Below the pieces are notes generated by a model. The model was not told where the DNA came from. It saw only the letters and a list, made by a program, of their open reading frames with translations, and ran no database searches. This document shows, in pieces, positions 39,101 through 43,609 of a stretch of 64,000 nt of DNA. The DNA is from Plotosus lineatus. Its lineage: Eukaryota > Chordata > Actinopteri > Siluriformes > Plotosidae. How positions within the stretch are numbered: the first letter of the stretch is position 1; the number at the start of each line of letters is the position of its first letter. Made by a program: the position numbers and the translations under genes. Location of the stretch: positions 37,221,064 through 37,285,063 of the forward strand of contig CM045734.1 in assembly GCA_024760905.1 (NCBI GenBank). Direction: 5' to 3'.

Positions 39101-40100
39101 TGGTCCCTTTCCTTGAGATGTAGCCAATAAAACCATTGTGTAGGTACTTGAGGGGTGTAACTTTAAAATATCCATCACCATCCATCCATTTAGGTTCCAA
39201 GACTTAATCCTGCTGATCTTGTAGGGAGGCTGAAGCCTATCTCAGCCGAATCTGGGCGAAGTCAGAGTATACCCTGAACCAGGTTCAATTTGAACCTGGA
39301 GGAAACCCACACAAGCGCAGGAAGAATAAGCAAACTTCACACAGAAACATCTTTATAGAGCTTGGGACTTCAACCAAAAGATCTTCTTGCGATGAGGCTG
39401 ACATGTTAACCCACTACACCATCTGAAAATATCACAACTTATATTTTGTTATTAAATGTTCAGAAGACTTAATAGTTGTGATCAACCCTTTAAAGCGACG
39501 TGTATACATTCTCTTTGCCCTGTAGGTTCTGTGCTGTTGCAGTTGTGTGATGGTTCTAGGCGCACTCCTCTGGATTTGGTCTCCTGTGCAGCACTGCGTG
39601 AGGAGCTCATACAATGTGCTGAAGAAGGAGACAGAGCTCTGGCACGCCAGAGCTCTGAGGTAAGAGACATGGCGTTTGTGGAGATCTGCTCGTGTCTACT
39701 CAGCTGCCTTCTCCTCACCTATTTATCAGAGCAGCATTTCCCCACATACGAAACTGCAGTGCAGTTGCTGGAGCTCAATCCCTCAACAGCACGGAGGCTG
39801 CTTAGCTTGAACACAGAGACGGTACGCTCACACTGGGGTGACTCCACAGTAGGTTGCCTGGTCCATGATCTGAGAACTCTGATGAGGATGGAAGAATATG
39901 TATTACAGCTGAATCCTGCTCTCACACACTGCCATGGGACGCACACCAGTCTGCTCATCCAGCTGTTGAAGGGCCTGCAGTCTGAGGGAACTTCTCTGCT
40001 CAATGGTGAGCCTGAGCTGGGATTAGAACATCATGTTTCAACTCTAACAAATCTTGATGAAGCACAAGAAGAATTGTCTTTTGAACATGATTGCATATAA
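1327..40100 (+). CDS. slf1: slf1 (SMC5-SMC6 complex localization factor 1), 3' part of gene, 13 exons
   Basis: Gene-level entry. SLF1 (ANKRD32) joins RAD18 to SLF2 and so recruits the SMC5/6 complex to stalled forks and crosslinks in the nucleus (established knowledge). Exons join as 1327-1512, 1652-1720, 2120-2266, 3206-3384, 3736-3828, 4328-4472, 4654-4801, 6846-6991, 10755-10819, 13636-13712, 20131-20223, 21151-21336 and 39526-40100. All introns are GT-AG and all phases match, giving about 702 uninterrupted codons. In window numbering, residues 1-418 are a helical region expected to be the NSE5-like, SLF2-binding part. Residues 419-540 are three to four ankyrin repeats (GETLLHRACK, GWTPLHEACNHG, GVSPLHDAL, RRTPLDLVS). 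Residues 541-702 are a helical C-terminus. The human protein is about 1058 residues, so about 356 residues, including the BRCT domains, must lie left of the window. The assignment rests on the repeat layout, the length and the mctp1 neighbour; no database search was run. Confidence 0.93.
1652..1720 (+). CDS. slf1: slf1 exon (window exon 2)
   Basis: 23 codons, phase 0/0, after a 139-bp intron. Acceptor TTTCCAG, donor GTGAAT. It encodes VRKRELLKVPGFYDYYTPVF and then PTQ. The short flanking introns are typical of a compact fish gene. Confidence 0.9.
2120..2266 (+). CDS. slf1: slf1 exon (window exon 3), two possible donors
   Basis: Begins VTVVDFSNVQSLVECGLFPQ after acceptor GAGCAG; the intron ahead of it ends in a long CT tract. 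A 12-bp word, ACTCCACGTATG, occurs at 2236 and again at 2260. It creates two donors: GTATGC at 2243 (exon end 2242) and GTATGT at 2267 (exon end 2266). Both keep phase 0. The second is closer to consensus and adds eight helix-compatible residues (VCMQHALH), so I chose it. Confidence 0.82.
2267..3205 (+). other. slf1 intron, unique AT-rich sequence
   Basis: 939-bp intron. A T tract lies at 2851-2867. Nothing else recognised on either strand. Confidence 0.5.
3206..3384 (+). CDS. slf1: slf1 exon (window exon 4)
   Basis: 179 nt, phase 0 start and phase 2 end. Acceptor CCTGCAG, donor GTACAA. It encodes GEVEPYFLSMFNIVLNDML and continues through ILRCPECKPETGS. The spacing of hydrophobic residues fits an all-helical domain. 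Confidence 0.9.
3412..3480 (+). repeat. trinucleotide microsatellite (AAT)n(GAT)n
   Basis: Runs of AAT then GAT, ATT and CCA triplets in the intron just after window exon 4. Confidence 0.9.
3736..3828 (+). CDS. slf1: slf1 exon (window exon 5)
   Basis: 93 nt encoding ELLRFHGNLQAF and LRLFQLELHALVS. The donor GTAAGA at 3829 is strong. The start was chosen by phase: exon 4 leaves two bases, so the acceptor must end at 3735 (CTGCCAAG). The nearby better-looking CATCAG at 3749 would break the frame. The acceptor is weak, with a poor pyrimidine tract, so the first four to five residues are less certain than the rest. Confidence 0.78.
3985..4020 (+). repeat. (TG)n microsatellite
   Basis: About 18 TG units followed by a G-rich run to 4041. 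Confidence 0.95.
4101..4168 (-). mobile_element. RTE-like LINE, extreme 3' end fragment
   Basis: The minus strand reads as the same end found at 58250-58316: GGAGGCAGATCATTTGCTGT, then GGCCCCTGAAGGGAA, then AGCCGAAAG and an AAGAAG tail. Only about 70 bp is left, a typical 5'-truncated insertion. Confidence 0.75.
4328..4472 (+). CDS. slf1: slf1 exon (window exon 6)
   Basis: 145 nt, first base completing a split codon. Acceptor GTGTAG, donor GTATTA. It encodes KRAVGLRGSVLYSTFWDVWK and then LCSKALQELTKLVVETKLW, an amphipathic helical stretch. The phase matches exons 5 and 7. Confidence 0.9.
4654..4801 (+). CDS. slf1: slf1 exon (window exon 7)
   Basis: 148 nt after acceptor TGTATTAG, donor GTGACA. 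It encodes EWRPRVLATLQEILAVAVEY and ends GLQDFAEYMATLCQ plus one base. It lies in an open frame with no near-by start codon. Confidence 0.9.
4930..5070 (-). mobile_element. SINE tail fragment (type alpha) with poly-G
   Basis: Matches the reverse of the SINE tail seen at 59690-59778 (TCTCAGTTGACTCT, CAGCTTGCCAGGCCATT), interrupted by a 17-base G run at about 5016-5031. Confidence 0.6.
5103..5362 (+). repeat. interspersed repeat, tRNA-like head, related to 20790-21040
   Basis: Opens GGCAATGGTGGCTCAGTGGT, a tRNA-like A-box region. It shares several words with 20790-21040: TTTGGTTTCCTTCTCCCATT against TTTGGCTTCCTCCTCCCATT, and GATTGGC followed by ATACAT. Probably an old SINE; family not identified. 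Confidence 0.5.
5506..6402 (-). mobile_element. Tigger/pogo-like element with transposase N-terminus
   Basis: 897 bp with inverted ends (right end GTAGAGGCCCGACTG) flanked by TA at 5504-5505 and 6403-6404, the pogo/Tigger target duplication. It contains a DNA-binding domain fragment at 5851-6078 (-) but no catalytic domain, so it is a deletion derivative. Confidence 0.85.
5851..6078 (-). pseudogene. Tigger/CENP-B-type transposase N-terminal helix-turn-helix fragment
   Basis: An open frame of 75 codons with MDPKKVIPGESEKKKRAP, then KVKLEIIKKYESGMRLSEIA and YGRKPSIIGTIIKQKE. This is the first helix-turn-helix (CENPB_N type) of Tigger/pogo transposases, which binds the element ends. The frame stops soon after, and the second DNA-binding half and DDE catalytic domain are absent. 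It is the most complete of three such fragments in the window (the others are at about 40989 and 54500). Confidence 0.85.
6846..6991 (+). CDS. slf1: slf1 exon (window exon 8)
   Basis: 146 nt, starting with two bases that complete a Glu codon. Acceptor CTCTTAG, donor GTGAGA. It encodes ELHPNTLRELVLALPSYRLR and ends PEPLSLHKI. The 2-kb intron in front of it holds a Tigger-like element. Confidence 0.9.
7206..7618 (+). mobile_element. Tigger-like element remnant with foldback-arm module
   Basis: Ends in AACGTAAGTCAGGGAGCGTC then TG, a Tigger-like terminus followed by TA. Positions 7218-7310 match one arm of the foldback at 48298-48533 (CTTGCTCACTTGAAA, CGGAAGTCC). The left end is not clear. Confidence 0.6.
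7619..8173 (+). mobile_element. GGATCC-ended MITE copy 1 (5' end missing)
   Basis: Carries the family core (TATAATATCAATAAATACA, GTAAGTAG, a TTGCATAATTGGCCTTGTTT segment) and the right terminus GCGAGGGATCCCTG followed by TA. It is interrupted by a SINE at 7671-7877. The usual left end is absent. Confidence 0.8.
7671..7877 (-). mobile_element. tRNA-headed SINE, tail type beta, nested in MITE copy 1
   Basis: The minus strand gives AGCTAACTGGGTTATCAAAG through GGAAGGGCATCCGATGTAAA and ends AGCGTGGCGAC-like. GCTTCT flanks both sides (7665-7670 and 7878-7883), a short target duplication inside the MITE core. Confidence 0.8.
8230..9330 (-). pseudogene. Tc1-like transposase remnant
   Basis: Read on the minus strand, frames near 8540 give a HGGG...VVVWG motif and near 8330 give EWFRQSPYLKP, matching the Tc1 transposase motifs HGGGSVMVWG and PDLNP. 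Text at 8930-9210 resembles the N-terminal half of the same transposase gene. The frames are broken many times. A SINE at 8670-8899 splits it. Dead copy. Confidence 0.72.
8670..8899 (+). mobile_element. tRNA-headed SINE, tail type alpha, nested in Tc1 remnant
   Basis: Head GGCAGTGGTGGTCTAGTGG; tail CCTAATTAGGATTAAGCGGT. An exact 11-bp target duplication, GGTTTGGTGGA, lies at 8659-8669 and 8900-8910. The middle of the body is deleted compared with 59431-59778. Confidence 0.9.
9791..10570 (-). mobile_element. GGATCC-ended MITE copy 2, split by a SINE
   Basis: Left end CAGGGATCCCTCGCTACTTC preceded by TA. The right end is diverged (GTGAAGGATTTCTG). The core matches copies at 23759 and 44413. 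A SINE lies inside at about 10211-10495. Confidence 0.85.
10211..10495 (-). mobile_element. Mermaid/V-type SINE nested in MITE copy 2
   Basis: The minus strand begins GGCGGCATGGTGGCGTAGTG, then GTTAGCACGTCTGCCTCACA, a tRNA-like head; the plus strand has the typical GGAGGAAACC and GGGGAGACCATGCAAACTCC. Related copies lie at 39183 and 42808. Confidence 0.8.
10755..10819 (+). CDS. slf1: slf1 exon (window exon 9)
   Basis: Short 65-nt exon between acceptor TTTGTAG and donor GTGAGA. It encodes VFTYLNALGQLCGRAAIS followed by PSS and two bases. Its phases fit both neighbours. The 3.8-kb intron before it is mostly transposable elements. Confidence 0.87.
11074..11123 (+). repeat. (TG)n microsatellite
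   Basis: About 24 TG units. Confidence 0.95.
11124..13500 (+). other. slf1 intron, mostly unique sequence
   Basis: No transposon or gene recognised. Positions 12900-13330 have balanced composition and short open frames, but nothing homologous that I know. Confidence 0.4.
13511..13586 (+). repeat. (TC)n then (CA)n microsatellite before window exon 10
   Basis: CT-rich tract of about 58 bases, then ACACAC, 50 bases upstream of the acceptor at 13635. Confidence 0.92.
13636..13712 (+). CDS. slf1: slf1 exon (window exon 10)
   Basis: 77 nt, acceptor TTGTTCAG, donor GTAAGC. It encodes KSERVGGSSLVKDSMPKGFH then RVNVA, a basic linker directly ahead of the first ankyrin repeat. A (TCA)n run follows the donor by about 10 bases. 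Confidence 0.87.
13719..13755 (+). repeat. (TCA)n microsatellite
   Basis: About 12 TCA units starting just after the exon 10 donor. Confidence 0.95.
14458..14484 (+). repeat. (TG)n microsatellite
   Basis: About 13 TG units. Confidence 0.9.
15135..15184 (+). repeat. (TG)n microsatellite
   Basis: About 24 TG units. Confidence 0.95.
15902..16122 (-). mobile_element. tRNA-headed SINE, tail type alpha
   Basis: The plus strand starts with ATTCATT repeats, then CTGCTTAATCCTAGTTAGGG and GCACCCATCTCAGTTGACTC, the reverse of the alpha tail. It ends at the CCCAGTTAGCTG body. The head is lost. Confidence 0.8.
16425..16498 (-). mobile_element. SINE head fragment (tRNA-like)
   Basis: The minus strand reads GGCGATGGTGGCTCAGTGGT then TATGGTTCTGGGTACAAG, with A-box and B-box-like spacing. 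About 70 bp; family unclear. Confidence 0.5.
17441..17490 (+). repeat. (TG)n microsatellite
   Basis: About 24 TG units. Confidence 0.95.
18541..18760. other. candidate conserved non-coding block (slf1 intron)
   Basis: Unique sequence with balanced composition and TAAT/ATTAG motifs (GTTTAATCACTGCATTTTAG, CTGCTAATTAGC). No repeat similarity in the window and no coding potential. Conservation is inferred from texture only. Confidence 0.3.
19330..19560. other. candidate conserved non-coding block (slf1 intron)
   Basis: Unique sequence around GTAAAGCATTTATTAGCAGC and CTTTGCACTGGCATAATATG, unlike the surrounding low-complexity DNA. No coding frame with known homology. Confidence 0.3.
20131..20223 (+). 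CDS. slf1: slf1 exon (window exon 11), first ankyrin repeat
   Basis: 93 nt, acceptor AATGTAG, donor GTAGGT. It encodes GETLLHRACKRNQVETVLKI and then LTLPGVDANVK, exactly one ankyrin repeat from the GETLLH turn to the DANVK loop. The 6.4-kb intron before it has few transposons and several unique blocks. Confidence 0.93.
20790..21040 (+). repeat. interspersed repeat related to 5103-5362
   Basis: Shares TTTGGCTTCCTCCTCCCATT, CGGGATTGGCACAATACATA and a GCCCAGCATGCC end with the earlier copy. The head is missing. Confidence 0.45.
21151..21336 (+). CDS. slf1: slf1 exon (window exon 12), ankyrin repeats 2 and 3
   Basis: 186 nt, acceptor CTGTTTAG, donor GTAAGA. It encodes two ankyrin repeats: DHAGWTPLHEACNHG with VRALLQHCP, then EGVSPLHDALLNQHIHIAKM with LLRHAG. 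The GWTPLHEACNHG core closely resembles the repeats of TONSL and BARD1 that read the histone H4 tail (comparison from memory). It is followed by the 18.2-kb intron. Confidence 0.95.
21968..23189 (+). mobile_element. tRNA-headed SINE, tail type beta, split by Tigger-like element
   Basis: The head runs GGTGGTGAAAGGTGCTGGAT with B box GGTTCGAGTCCC. The tail includes AGGAAGGGCATCCGACGTAA and, beyond the inner insertion, GGAGGCAGATGATTAGCTGT. Flanks AGAACAACTGAA (21956-21967) and GGAACAGCTGAA (23190-23201) are a 12-bp target duplication with two mismatches. Confidence 0.85.
22250..23093 (+). mobile_element. Tigger-like element inserted in a SINE
   Basis: Starts CAGTAGGCCCTTGACTATTC and ends AATAACGAGGGCCGACTG, with TA on both sides (22248-22249, 23094-23095). 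It contains the foldback-arm module at about 22795-22890. A short frame at 22472 (MPAKQQKMVRTLDVP) is not recognised. Confidence 0.85.
23759..24252 (-). mobile_element. GGATCC-ended MITE copy 3
   Basis: 494 bp, ends CAGGGATCTACTCGCTACTT and AAAGTGAGGGATCCCTG, with TA at 23757-23758 and 24253-24254. This is the cleanest uninterrupted copy together with 44413-44837. Confidence 0.9.
25677..25735 (+). repeat. T-rich tract
   Basis: Poly-T of about 29 bases, then a second T run to 25730. Confidence 0.9.
25948..26294 (-). mobile_element. tRNA-headed SINE, tail type beta, with target duplication
   Basis: The plus strand runs from TTTCGGCTTTTCCCC to AGCGATCCAGCGCCCTATAC and CACTGCCCCT. A 16-bp duplication with one mismatch, GGTTTGTAAATATCTG / GGTTTGTAAATGTCTG, flanks it (25932-25947, 26295-26310). 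Confidence 0.92.
26530..26960. other. candidate conserved non-coding block (slf1 intron)
   Basis: Unique sequence with homeodomain-like TAAT clusters (GACTAATTATAGTTAATTTG, CCCATTAACACATG). No transposon similarity, no coding frame. Inferred, not shown by alignment. Confidence 0.32.
26961..27585. other. slf1 intron, unremarkable
   Basis: No repeat family, exon or RNA recognised in this stretch. Confidence 0.4.
27590..28130. other. candidate conserved non-coding block (slf1 intron)
   Basis: Balanced unique sequence (TGCAGGCAGGCAGTGCACTT, AATAATAATTCCTGCTGGAG) with a short (CA)n at 27867-27886. Long minus-strand frames exist here but match nothing I know and contain the microsatellite. Confidence 0.27.
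28309..28635 (+). mobile_element. tRNA-headed SINE, tail type beta
   Basis: Head GTGGTCCAGTGGTACAGGGC, B box GGTTCGAGTCCCC, body TAACTGGGTTATCAAAGG-like, tail AGGAAGGGCATCCGACGTAA and a GTGACTCCTGAAAAAGGG end. Near full-length and the clearest copy of the beta form. Confidence 0.9.
29168..29245 (+). repeat. compound microsatellite (CG)(TG)(TA)(CA)
   Basis: CGCGCG, TGTG, about 12 TA units, then about 9 CA units. The TG and CA arms are complementary around the TA core, so it can fold back. Confidence 0.9.
29355..29585 (+). mobile_element. fish SINE of the widespread tRNA-core type
   Basis: Contains AGTGCCCTTGAGCAAGGCAC then CAACTGCTCTCCAGG and TTAAATGCAGAGAAAATAAT, the familiar middle and 3' region of a very common fish SINE. 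The head is degraded and a C run lies at 29562. Confidence 0.65.
29850..29895 (+). repeat. (CA)n(TA)n microsatellite
   Basis: About 8 CA units then about 16 TA units. Confidence 0.92.
29912..30233 (-). mobile_element. tRNA-headed SINE, tail type beta
   Basis: The plus strand opens CTTTCGGCTTTTTCCCTGTA, contains ACGTCGGATGCCCTTCCTGT and ends AGCGCCCTATACCACTATAC. Same orientation as the copy at 30300. Confidence 0.88.
30300..30668 (-). mobile_element. tRNA-headed SINE, tail type beta, with G-rich expansion
   Basis: Second copy in tandem orientation with 29912-30233. The C run of the body is expanded into an impure G-rich run at 30551-30582 on the plus strand. Confidence 0.88.
30669..30812 (+). 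repeat. compound (TG)/(TA) microsatellite, 144 bp
   Basis: TG, TATG and about 26 TA units in blocks, ending in TG again. Probably grown from the 3' side of the adjacent SINE. Confidence 0.93.
31202..31376. repeat. inverted microsatellite pair (CA)n ... (TG)n
   Basis: (CA) of about 17 units at 31207-31241 and (TG) of about 19 units at 31337-31373, separated by about 95 bp of pyrimidine-rich DNA. Confidence 0.9.
32250..32332 (+). repeat. (TA)n then (ATT)n microsatellite
   Basis: About 17 TA units followed by TTATTATTAC triplets and AATAAT. Confidence 0.92.
32620..34560. other. long unique block, candidate regulatory DNA (slf1 intron)
   Basis: Almost 2 kb without any transposon similarity in this window, except a T tract at 34061-34074. 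It has mixed composition and no coding frame over 60 codons. Candidate conserved non-coding DNA; nothing specific recognised. Confidence 0.28.
34568..34599 (+). repeat. (TGA)n microsatellite
   Basis: About 10 TGA units. Confidence 0.95.
35295..35602 (+). mobile_element. tRNA-derived SINE (second family), young copy
   Basis: Head GGGCCGGTGGTGTAGTGGTT, B box GAGTTCAAATCCC, body ending ATGAGCCACCATGGCTCGGG plus A run. A perfect 14-bp target duplication, TATTGAGAAGCTTG, lies at 35281-35294 and 35603-35616. A diverged copy lies at 42335-42585. Confidence 0.93.
36073..36126 (+). repeat. (TG)n microsatellite
   Basis: About 27 TG units. Confidence 0.95.
36755..37235 (-). mobile_element. SINE tail fragment (type alpha) interrupted by a hAT element
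   Basis: 36755-36869 reads as the reversed alpha tail (CTGCTTAATGCTAGTATTAG, GGGTACACCCTGAACAACTC) and continues after the hAT element with CATCGCAGGG. Confidence 0.7.
36870..37211 (+). mobile_element. hAT-type non-autonomous element
   Basis: 342 bp, CAGGGGTCACCAACCTTTTT to CACGTTGGTGATCCCTG inverted ends, with an exact 8-bp duplication CACTAGAC at 36862-36869 and 37212-37219. Eight-base duplications are the hAT signature. No transposase inside. Confidence 0.93.
37399..38120 (+). mobile_element. GGATCC-ended MITE copy 4, with internal foreign segment
   Basis: Left end CAGGGATCCCTTACTTTCCG preceded by TA; right end AAGTAGCGGGGGATCACTG. From about 37616 a second end-like sequence (CGGTCATCCCTTGCCACTTC) begins, so a related element probably inserted here. 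Confidence 0.8.
39183..39426 (-). mobile_element. Mermaid/V-type SINE, with alpha-like tail
   Basis: The plus strand runs from ATCCATTTAGGTTCC and GAGGCTGAAGCCTATCTCAG to GGAGGAAACCCACACAAGC and TGTTAACCCACTACACCATC. Lies 100 bp upstream of the slf1 last exon. Confidence 0.72.
39526..40100 (+). CDS. slf1: slf1 terminal coding exon
   Basis: 575 nt from acceptor CCTGTAG to the TAA at 40098-40100. It opens GSVLLQLCDGSRRTPLDLVS, the last partial ankyrin repeat, then a helical region (VEICSCLLSCLLLTYLSEQH, TAVQLLELNPSTARRLL) and an acidic tail ending EELSFEHDCI. A GGTGAGCC donor-like site lies near 40003, so a further splice is conceivable, but the frame stays open to the stop. Confidence 0.9.
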
Positions 40101-40215
40101 AATAGTGTAAATATTATTCATTTTATTATTATTGTTGTTGTTGTTATTGTATTATACCCACACCAGTCTGTAGTCCCCATTCTGACCTTGAATGTTTCCC
40201 CCCCACATATTTCTA

Positions 40216-40221
40216 AATAAA
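40216..40221 (+). promoter_or_regulatory. slf1: slf1 poly(A) signal candidate (AATAAA)
   Basis: AATAAA 116 bases after the slf1 stop codon. A second AATAAA lies at 40426-40431. Either could define the 3' end; no transcript evidence is available here. Confidence 0.45.
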
Positions 40222-40574
40222 AATATATATTTGCCTTTTTTACCATGAACACGGACAGTGGTACCCTTCAACAAAGTTGACGAGATAATCACTCTACACC
40301 CGTAAAGCATACAACAACCTTGTGATGCACAACAGGCTGCAGGTAATGTAGAGGTTCTACTAGAGGATGTGAAGCCCTGCTTATTGTTCAAAGCAGATAT
40401 ATGTATAGAACAAAACCTTCCCTTTAATAAACACTGATTAGAATGTAAACGCCAATAACTTAATAGGGCAACATGAGTTCATATTCCAACTTCTGAATGT
40501 CTCACAAAAATATGCACAAGTAGTTTGGGACAACGACTGCATATTACATACATGTGTGCATAACTTATGCGCTT

Positions 40575-41286
40575 CATACTACACTTGGATTTTTCGTTAG
40601 TTGGGTCTCTCGTAAGGTGAGGTATGACTGTACTTGGAAATGGCTTGTAGATCTGAAAATGCTAAGTTACGAAACTCTTTGGATACGAAAAAAAAAAAAT
40701 CATATCATCATCATAAATATACATGTATTTCTTGTATTTTTCCTGTATTTTGTTTCGAAATTGGCGCAATACAGTTGCTCTCCCATTGGCTATCTTCCAA
40801 CACCCTGCCCCACTGACCTCCCATTGGCTAGGAGGGAGCTGCATCTGCATGATACCCAGGATGCTTTTCATGTGCCTTCGACCCATTGTCCGTCACAGAG
40901 TTCTCACACACGTAAAGGACAGAGTTACTGTTGTTTCATGAGTTTTTCGAGTGTGCTCATTGCAACTTTATTCTTTGTTATTCATCATCGGGCCCAAGAA
41001 AGTGATTACCGGTGCGAGTGAAAAGAAGAAGCGGGCTCGTGGCATGCGGTTGAGTGATATCGCAAAGGAATATGGCCGAAACCCGTCTACCATCGGTATG
41101 ATATTGAAGCAGAAGGAGGCCTTAAAAGGTATACTTTTATCATTTTTAAAGGGTTTAGGGGGTAGTATTGGGGGCCTTGGAATGAATCAGGCCTTTTACA
41201 AGTGAAATGCGACTCAACTGACAAAAAAAATCAGGTTACGAACCCACTTCTGGAACAGATTAATGCAGTAAGGTGAGGTATGACTA
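40575..41286 (+). mobile_element. Tigger/pogo-like element(s) between slf1 and mctp1
   Basis: The right end GTAAGGTGAGGTATGACTA is followed by TA. At 40583-40632 a second, same-facing terminus occurs, so two copies may be fused. Shares ATTGGCTATCTTCCAACA with other family members. Confidence 0.75.
40989..41140 (+). pseudogene. Tigger transposase N-terminal fragment with internal deletion
   Basis: Reads GPKKVITGASEKKKRA, then directly [18 protein letters not shown] and KQKEALKG. Compared with 5851-6078, about 18 residues (the LSIKVKLEIIKKYES region) are missing, which removes part of the helix-turn-helix. The copy at about 54500 lacks the same part. Confidence 0.8.
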
Positions 41287-41289
41287 TAT

Positions 41290-42330
41290 TTACTATGAAC
41301 CCCAAACAAGCATCACAAGGACTATGACCTGAACTCCTTGTATGTGGCAAGATGCTGGAAAAACTACTAAAGTGACAGTTGACATAGTGTAATAAATACT
41401 GCCATTGTTTCCTACAGCCGTGCTGGGTCAGTGCTGATCTCAGATAACTCGGAACCCTCATGCTTCTTTCTGCAATGCAGAAAGAACTACAATTACAGTA
41501 CTTGGGTAATTCGCTTTCTATTTTACATCCTTCTGTCGGGTGGACTGTGAGAATCAGCTGGAAAACTTGCTCCATGTTATCAGGAATCAAAATACATTAG
41601 GGCGAATTGTAAAGGTGTTCAAAGATGGCCACCGTACTCAGACTTTTAGAAATTGGAGAAGTGGACAGCAGTGCTCAGCTAGCAGTAATGAAGACTACTT
41701 GGGGTTGGACACATTAACGTAGGGATAACTTTCCTTTGTAGCTGATGAATATAACCACAGCTAACAGCTACTCAGAAAGTGGTCCACTTCTGCAGATTGG
41801 ACTGATTGCTTTTCTCCGAGCAGTAAAATGGTTCACATGCCAACACGTTATGCATCTTAAGTTTGCACTAGAATGTCAGTACATGTGTATTCATTGTCAG
41901 CCTGCACACACCTGGACATAGTGTTTCATCGGGTGGAACGACCAGTAACGGTAGATGTGAACAGCCCAGGGCGACCTGCACGTCATGTGAGGAGCATTGA
42001 CATGGCTGAGCTGTCTGTCCAAATCCTTCTTCTTCAAAGGTTATTATAATCATTGTGCTGAAGCACAGTAAATTCAGTGATGTGTAAAATGCATTAAAAA
42101 TATACCGGCGTGATAACTTCATCGTGGGTCTCAGCATGCATGTACACTTGGACAAGAAGGTTGCCAGGTTATTCAGCGCTAGTTTGATTGATAAACCAGA
42201 GTGAAGCAGAATTCTGTCAACAGCAACACAAAGTTCTTCAAGCAACTTTGTGTTCTTGTCATGATTTTCTACACTGGTATTGAGGAGTACAAATCAAAAC
42301 AGTTTTCATAATAAGTGGTTTATTTTAATG
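41290..42330. other. intergenic sequence between slf1 and mctp1
   Basis: A 125-codon minus-strand frame (41868-42245) with no recognisable domain and no splice context; composition is ordinary. Probably non-coding or an eroded repeat. Confidence 0.35.
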
Positions 42331-42334
42331 TCTG

Positions 42335-42585
42335 TCGGCTCATCAGGCCAGAGTTATTCCTCAATTCCATAGCATGAAGCAAACTCTTTCTGGATGGGAT
42401 GCTAGTCCATTGCAGGTAATCTTCCTAGTGTTTTTGCTGCTATTTTATACTGCTGAGTGGACAGAGGCACACTTGTGGTTAAGACCTTGCATGGGTTGTA
42501 GCATGGTGAACATCTAACAGGGATTTGAACTCATGACCTCTCGATCATGAGCTGTTGCCAGTACATCACTGGCTCCACATTCACA
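42335..42585 (-). mobile_element. tRNA-derived SINE (second family), old copy
   Basis: The minus strand matches 35295-35602: a GAGGTCATGAGTTCAAATCC B box, GGCAAGGTCTTAACC-like middle and CTGATGAGCC end, with many substitutions. Confidence 0.8.
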
Positions 42586-42807
42586 CAATTTACTGTTTAG
42601 TAACCGTTTAAATATTTTTATAGTCAAAGTTTTTTCCACGTTATTTCTTCAGCATTTTTCAACCGGTATGTCTCTAGAATTAGAGCGGTGTAGGTTCAAC
42701 AGAAAAGGCAACACAATGGGTTATCTTGTAATTCAATTGTCGCGTGTCTACTCAAATCCCTGCAATCAAACCCCACCCCCCACCCCCCGAAACCCAAGCA
42801 CGAGTAG

Positions 42808-43129
42808 AGGAACAGTGGTGTATTGTTTAGTAAGTCAGCCTCACAGCAAGAAGGACCTGTCTTTGAGTGCTGGGCTCAGCGAGGACATTTCTATGTATAG
42901 TTTGCATGTTCTCCTCATTCTTGCAAGGGTTTCCACCCAAACGACAAAAACGTGCACATTAGGTTACTCGGCTGTTCCAAATTACCCCTCGGTATGAGTG
43001 TGAGTGTTGGAACTGGAAATGGATGGTGAGCTGTTGAGGGTGTACCTCACCTTCACCCAAAATTGGATGAGAACAGCTCCGGTTTCCTCGTGACCTTAAT
43101 AGTATTACGCGGTACAGCAAATGAATGAA
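42808..43129 (+). mobile_element. Mermaid/V-type SINE with alpha-like tail
   Basis: The head holds AGTCAGCCTCACAGCAAGAA then GTTTGCATGTTCTCC. The tail holds GTGACCTTAATAGTATTACG and an AATGAATGAAT end, like the alpha tail of the other SINE. Confidence 0.75.
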
Positions 43130-43378
43130 TACGAAGGCGTACACTTCTACGCTCTCTATGTGCACTTATTTCTCCACAGTGCAGTTATAATGTCGTAAGC
43201 GTGGTGTGTAACGTATGATCTTCTCTGTGTCCCATGCTAAAATGTTCCCACACAGGACAGTTCTTATCCCATTCATATCATGATGGACAGAGATAGATCA
43301 GGCTTATCTGTGTGTCAGGTGAGTTGCAGACATTTTCACTATATGTAATACTTCCATGACAGGCCTTTGGGTCAAAAA

Positions 43379-43405
43379 AGGAAAAAAAAAAAAAAAAAAA
43401 AAAAA
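43379..43405 (+). repeat. poly-A tract
   Basis: About 26 A, interrupted once. Confidence 0.9.
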
Positions 43406-43609
43406 TCCTAGATCTGCATGAAGAATGGCACATCTTCTGGTGTCTGAAACTTTTAACTGCATTACATAATTCACAGGTGACGAGAGATTGTTACAGCACG
43501 GCAGAATGTGGCAGGAGTATAGCCGAACCCAAGACGTGTAAAGATAGCCTGCACCTGACAGCACAAGAGTGATGATAGGTCTCATTAATAACAAACCCGA
43601 GTGTTCTTG

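Noticed and set aside
41868..42245. 125-codon minus-strand open frame between the genes
   Set aside because: No recognisable motif, no splice signals or homology known to me; chance or eroded repeat is more likely.
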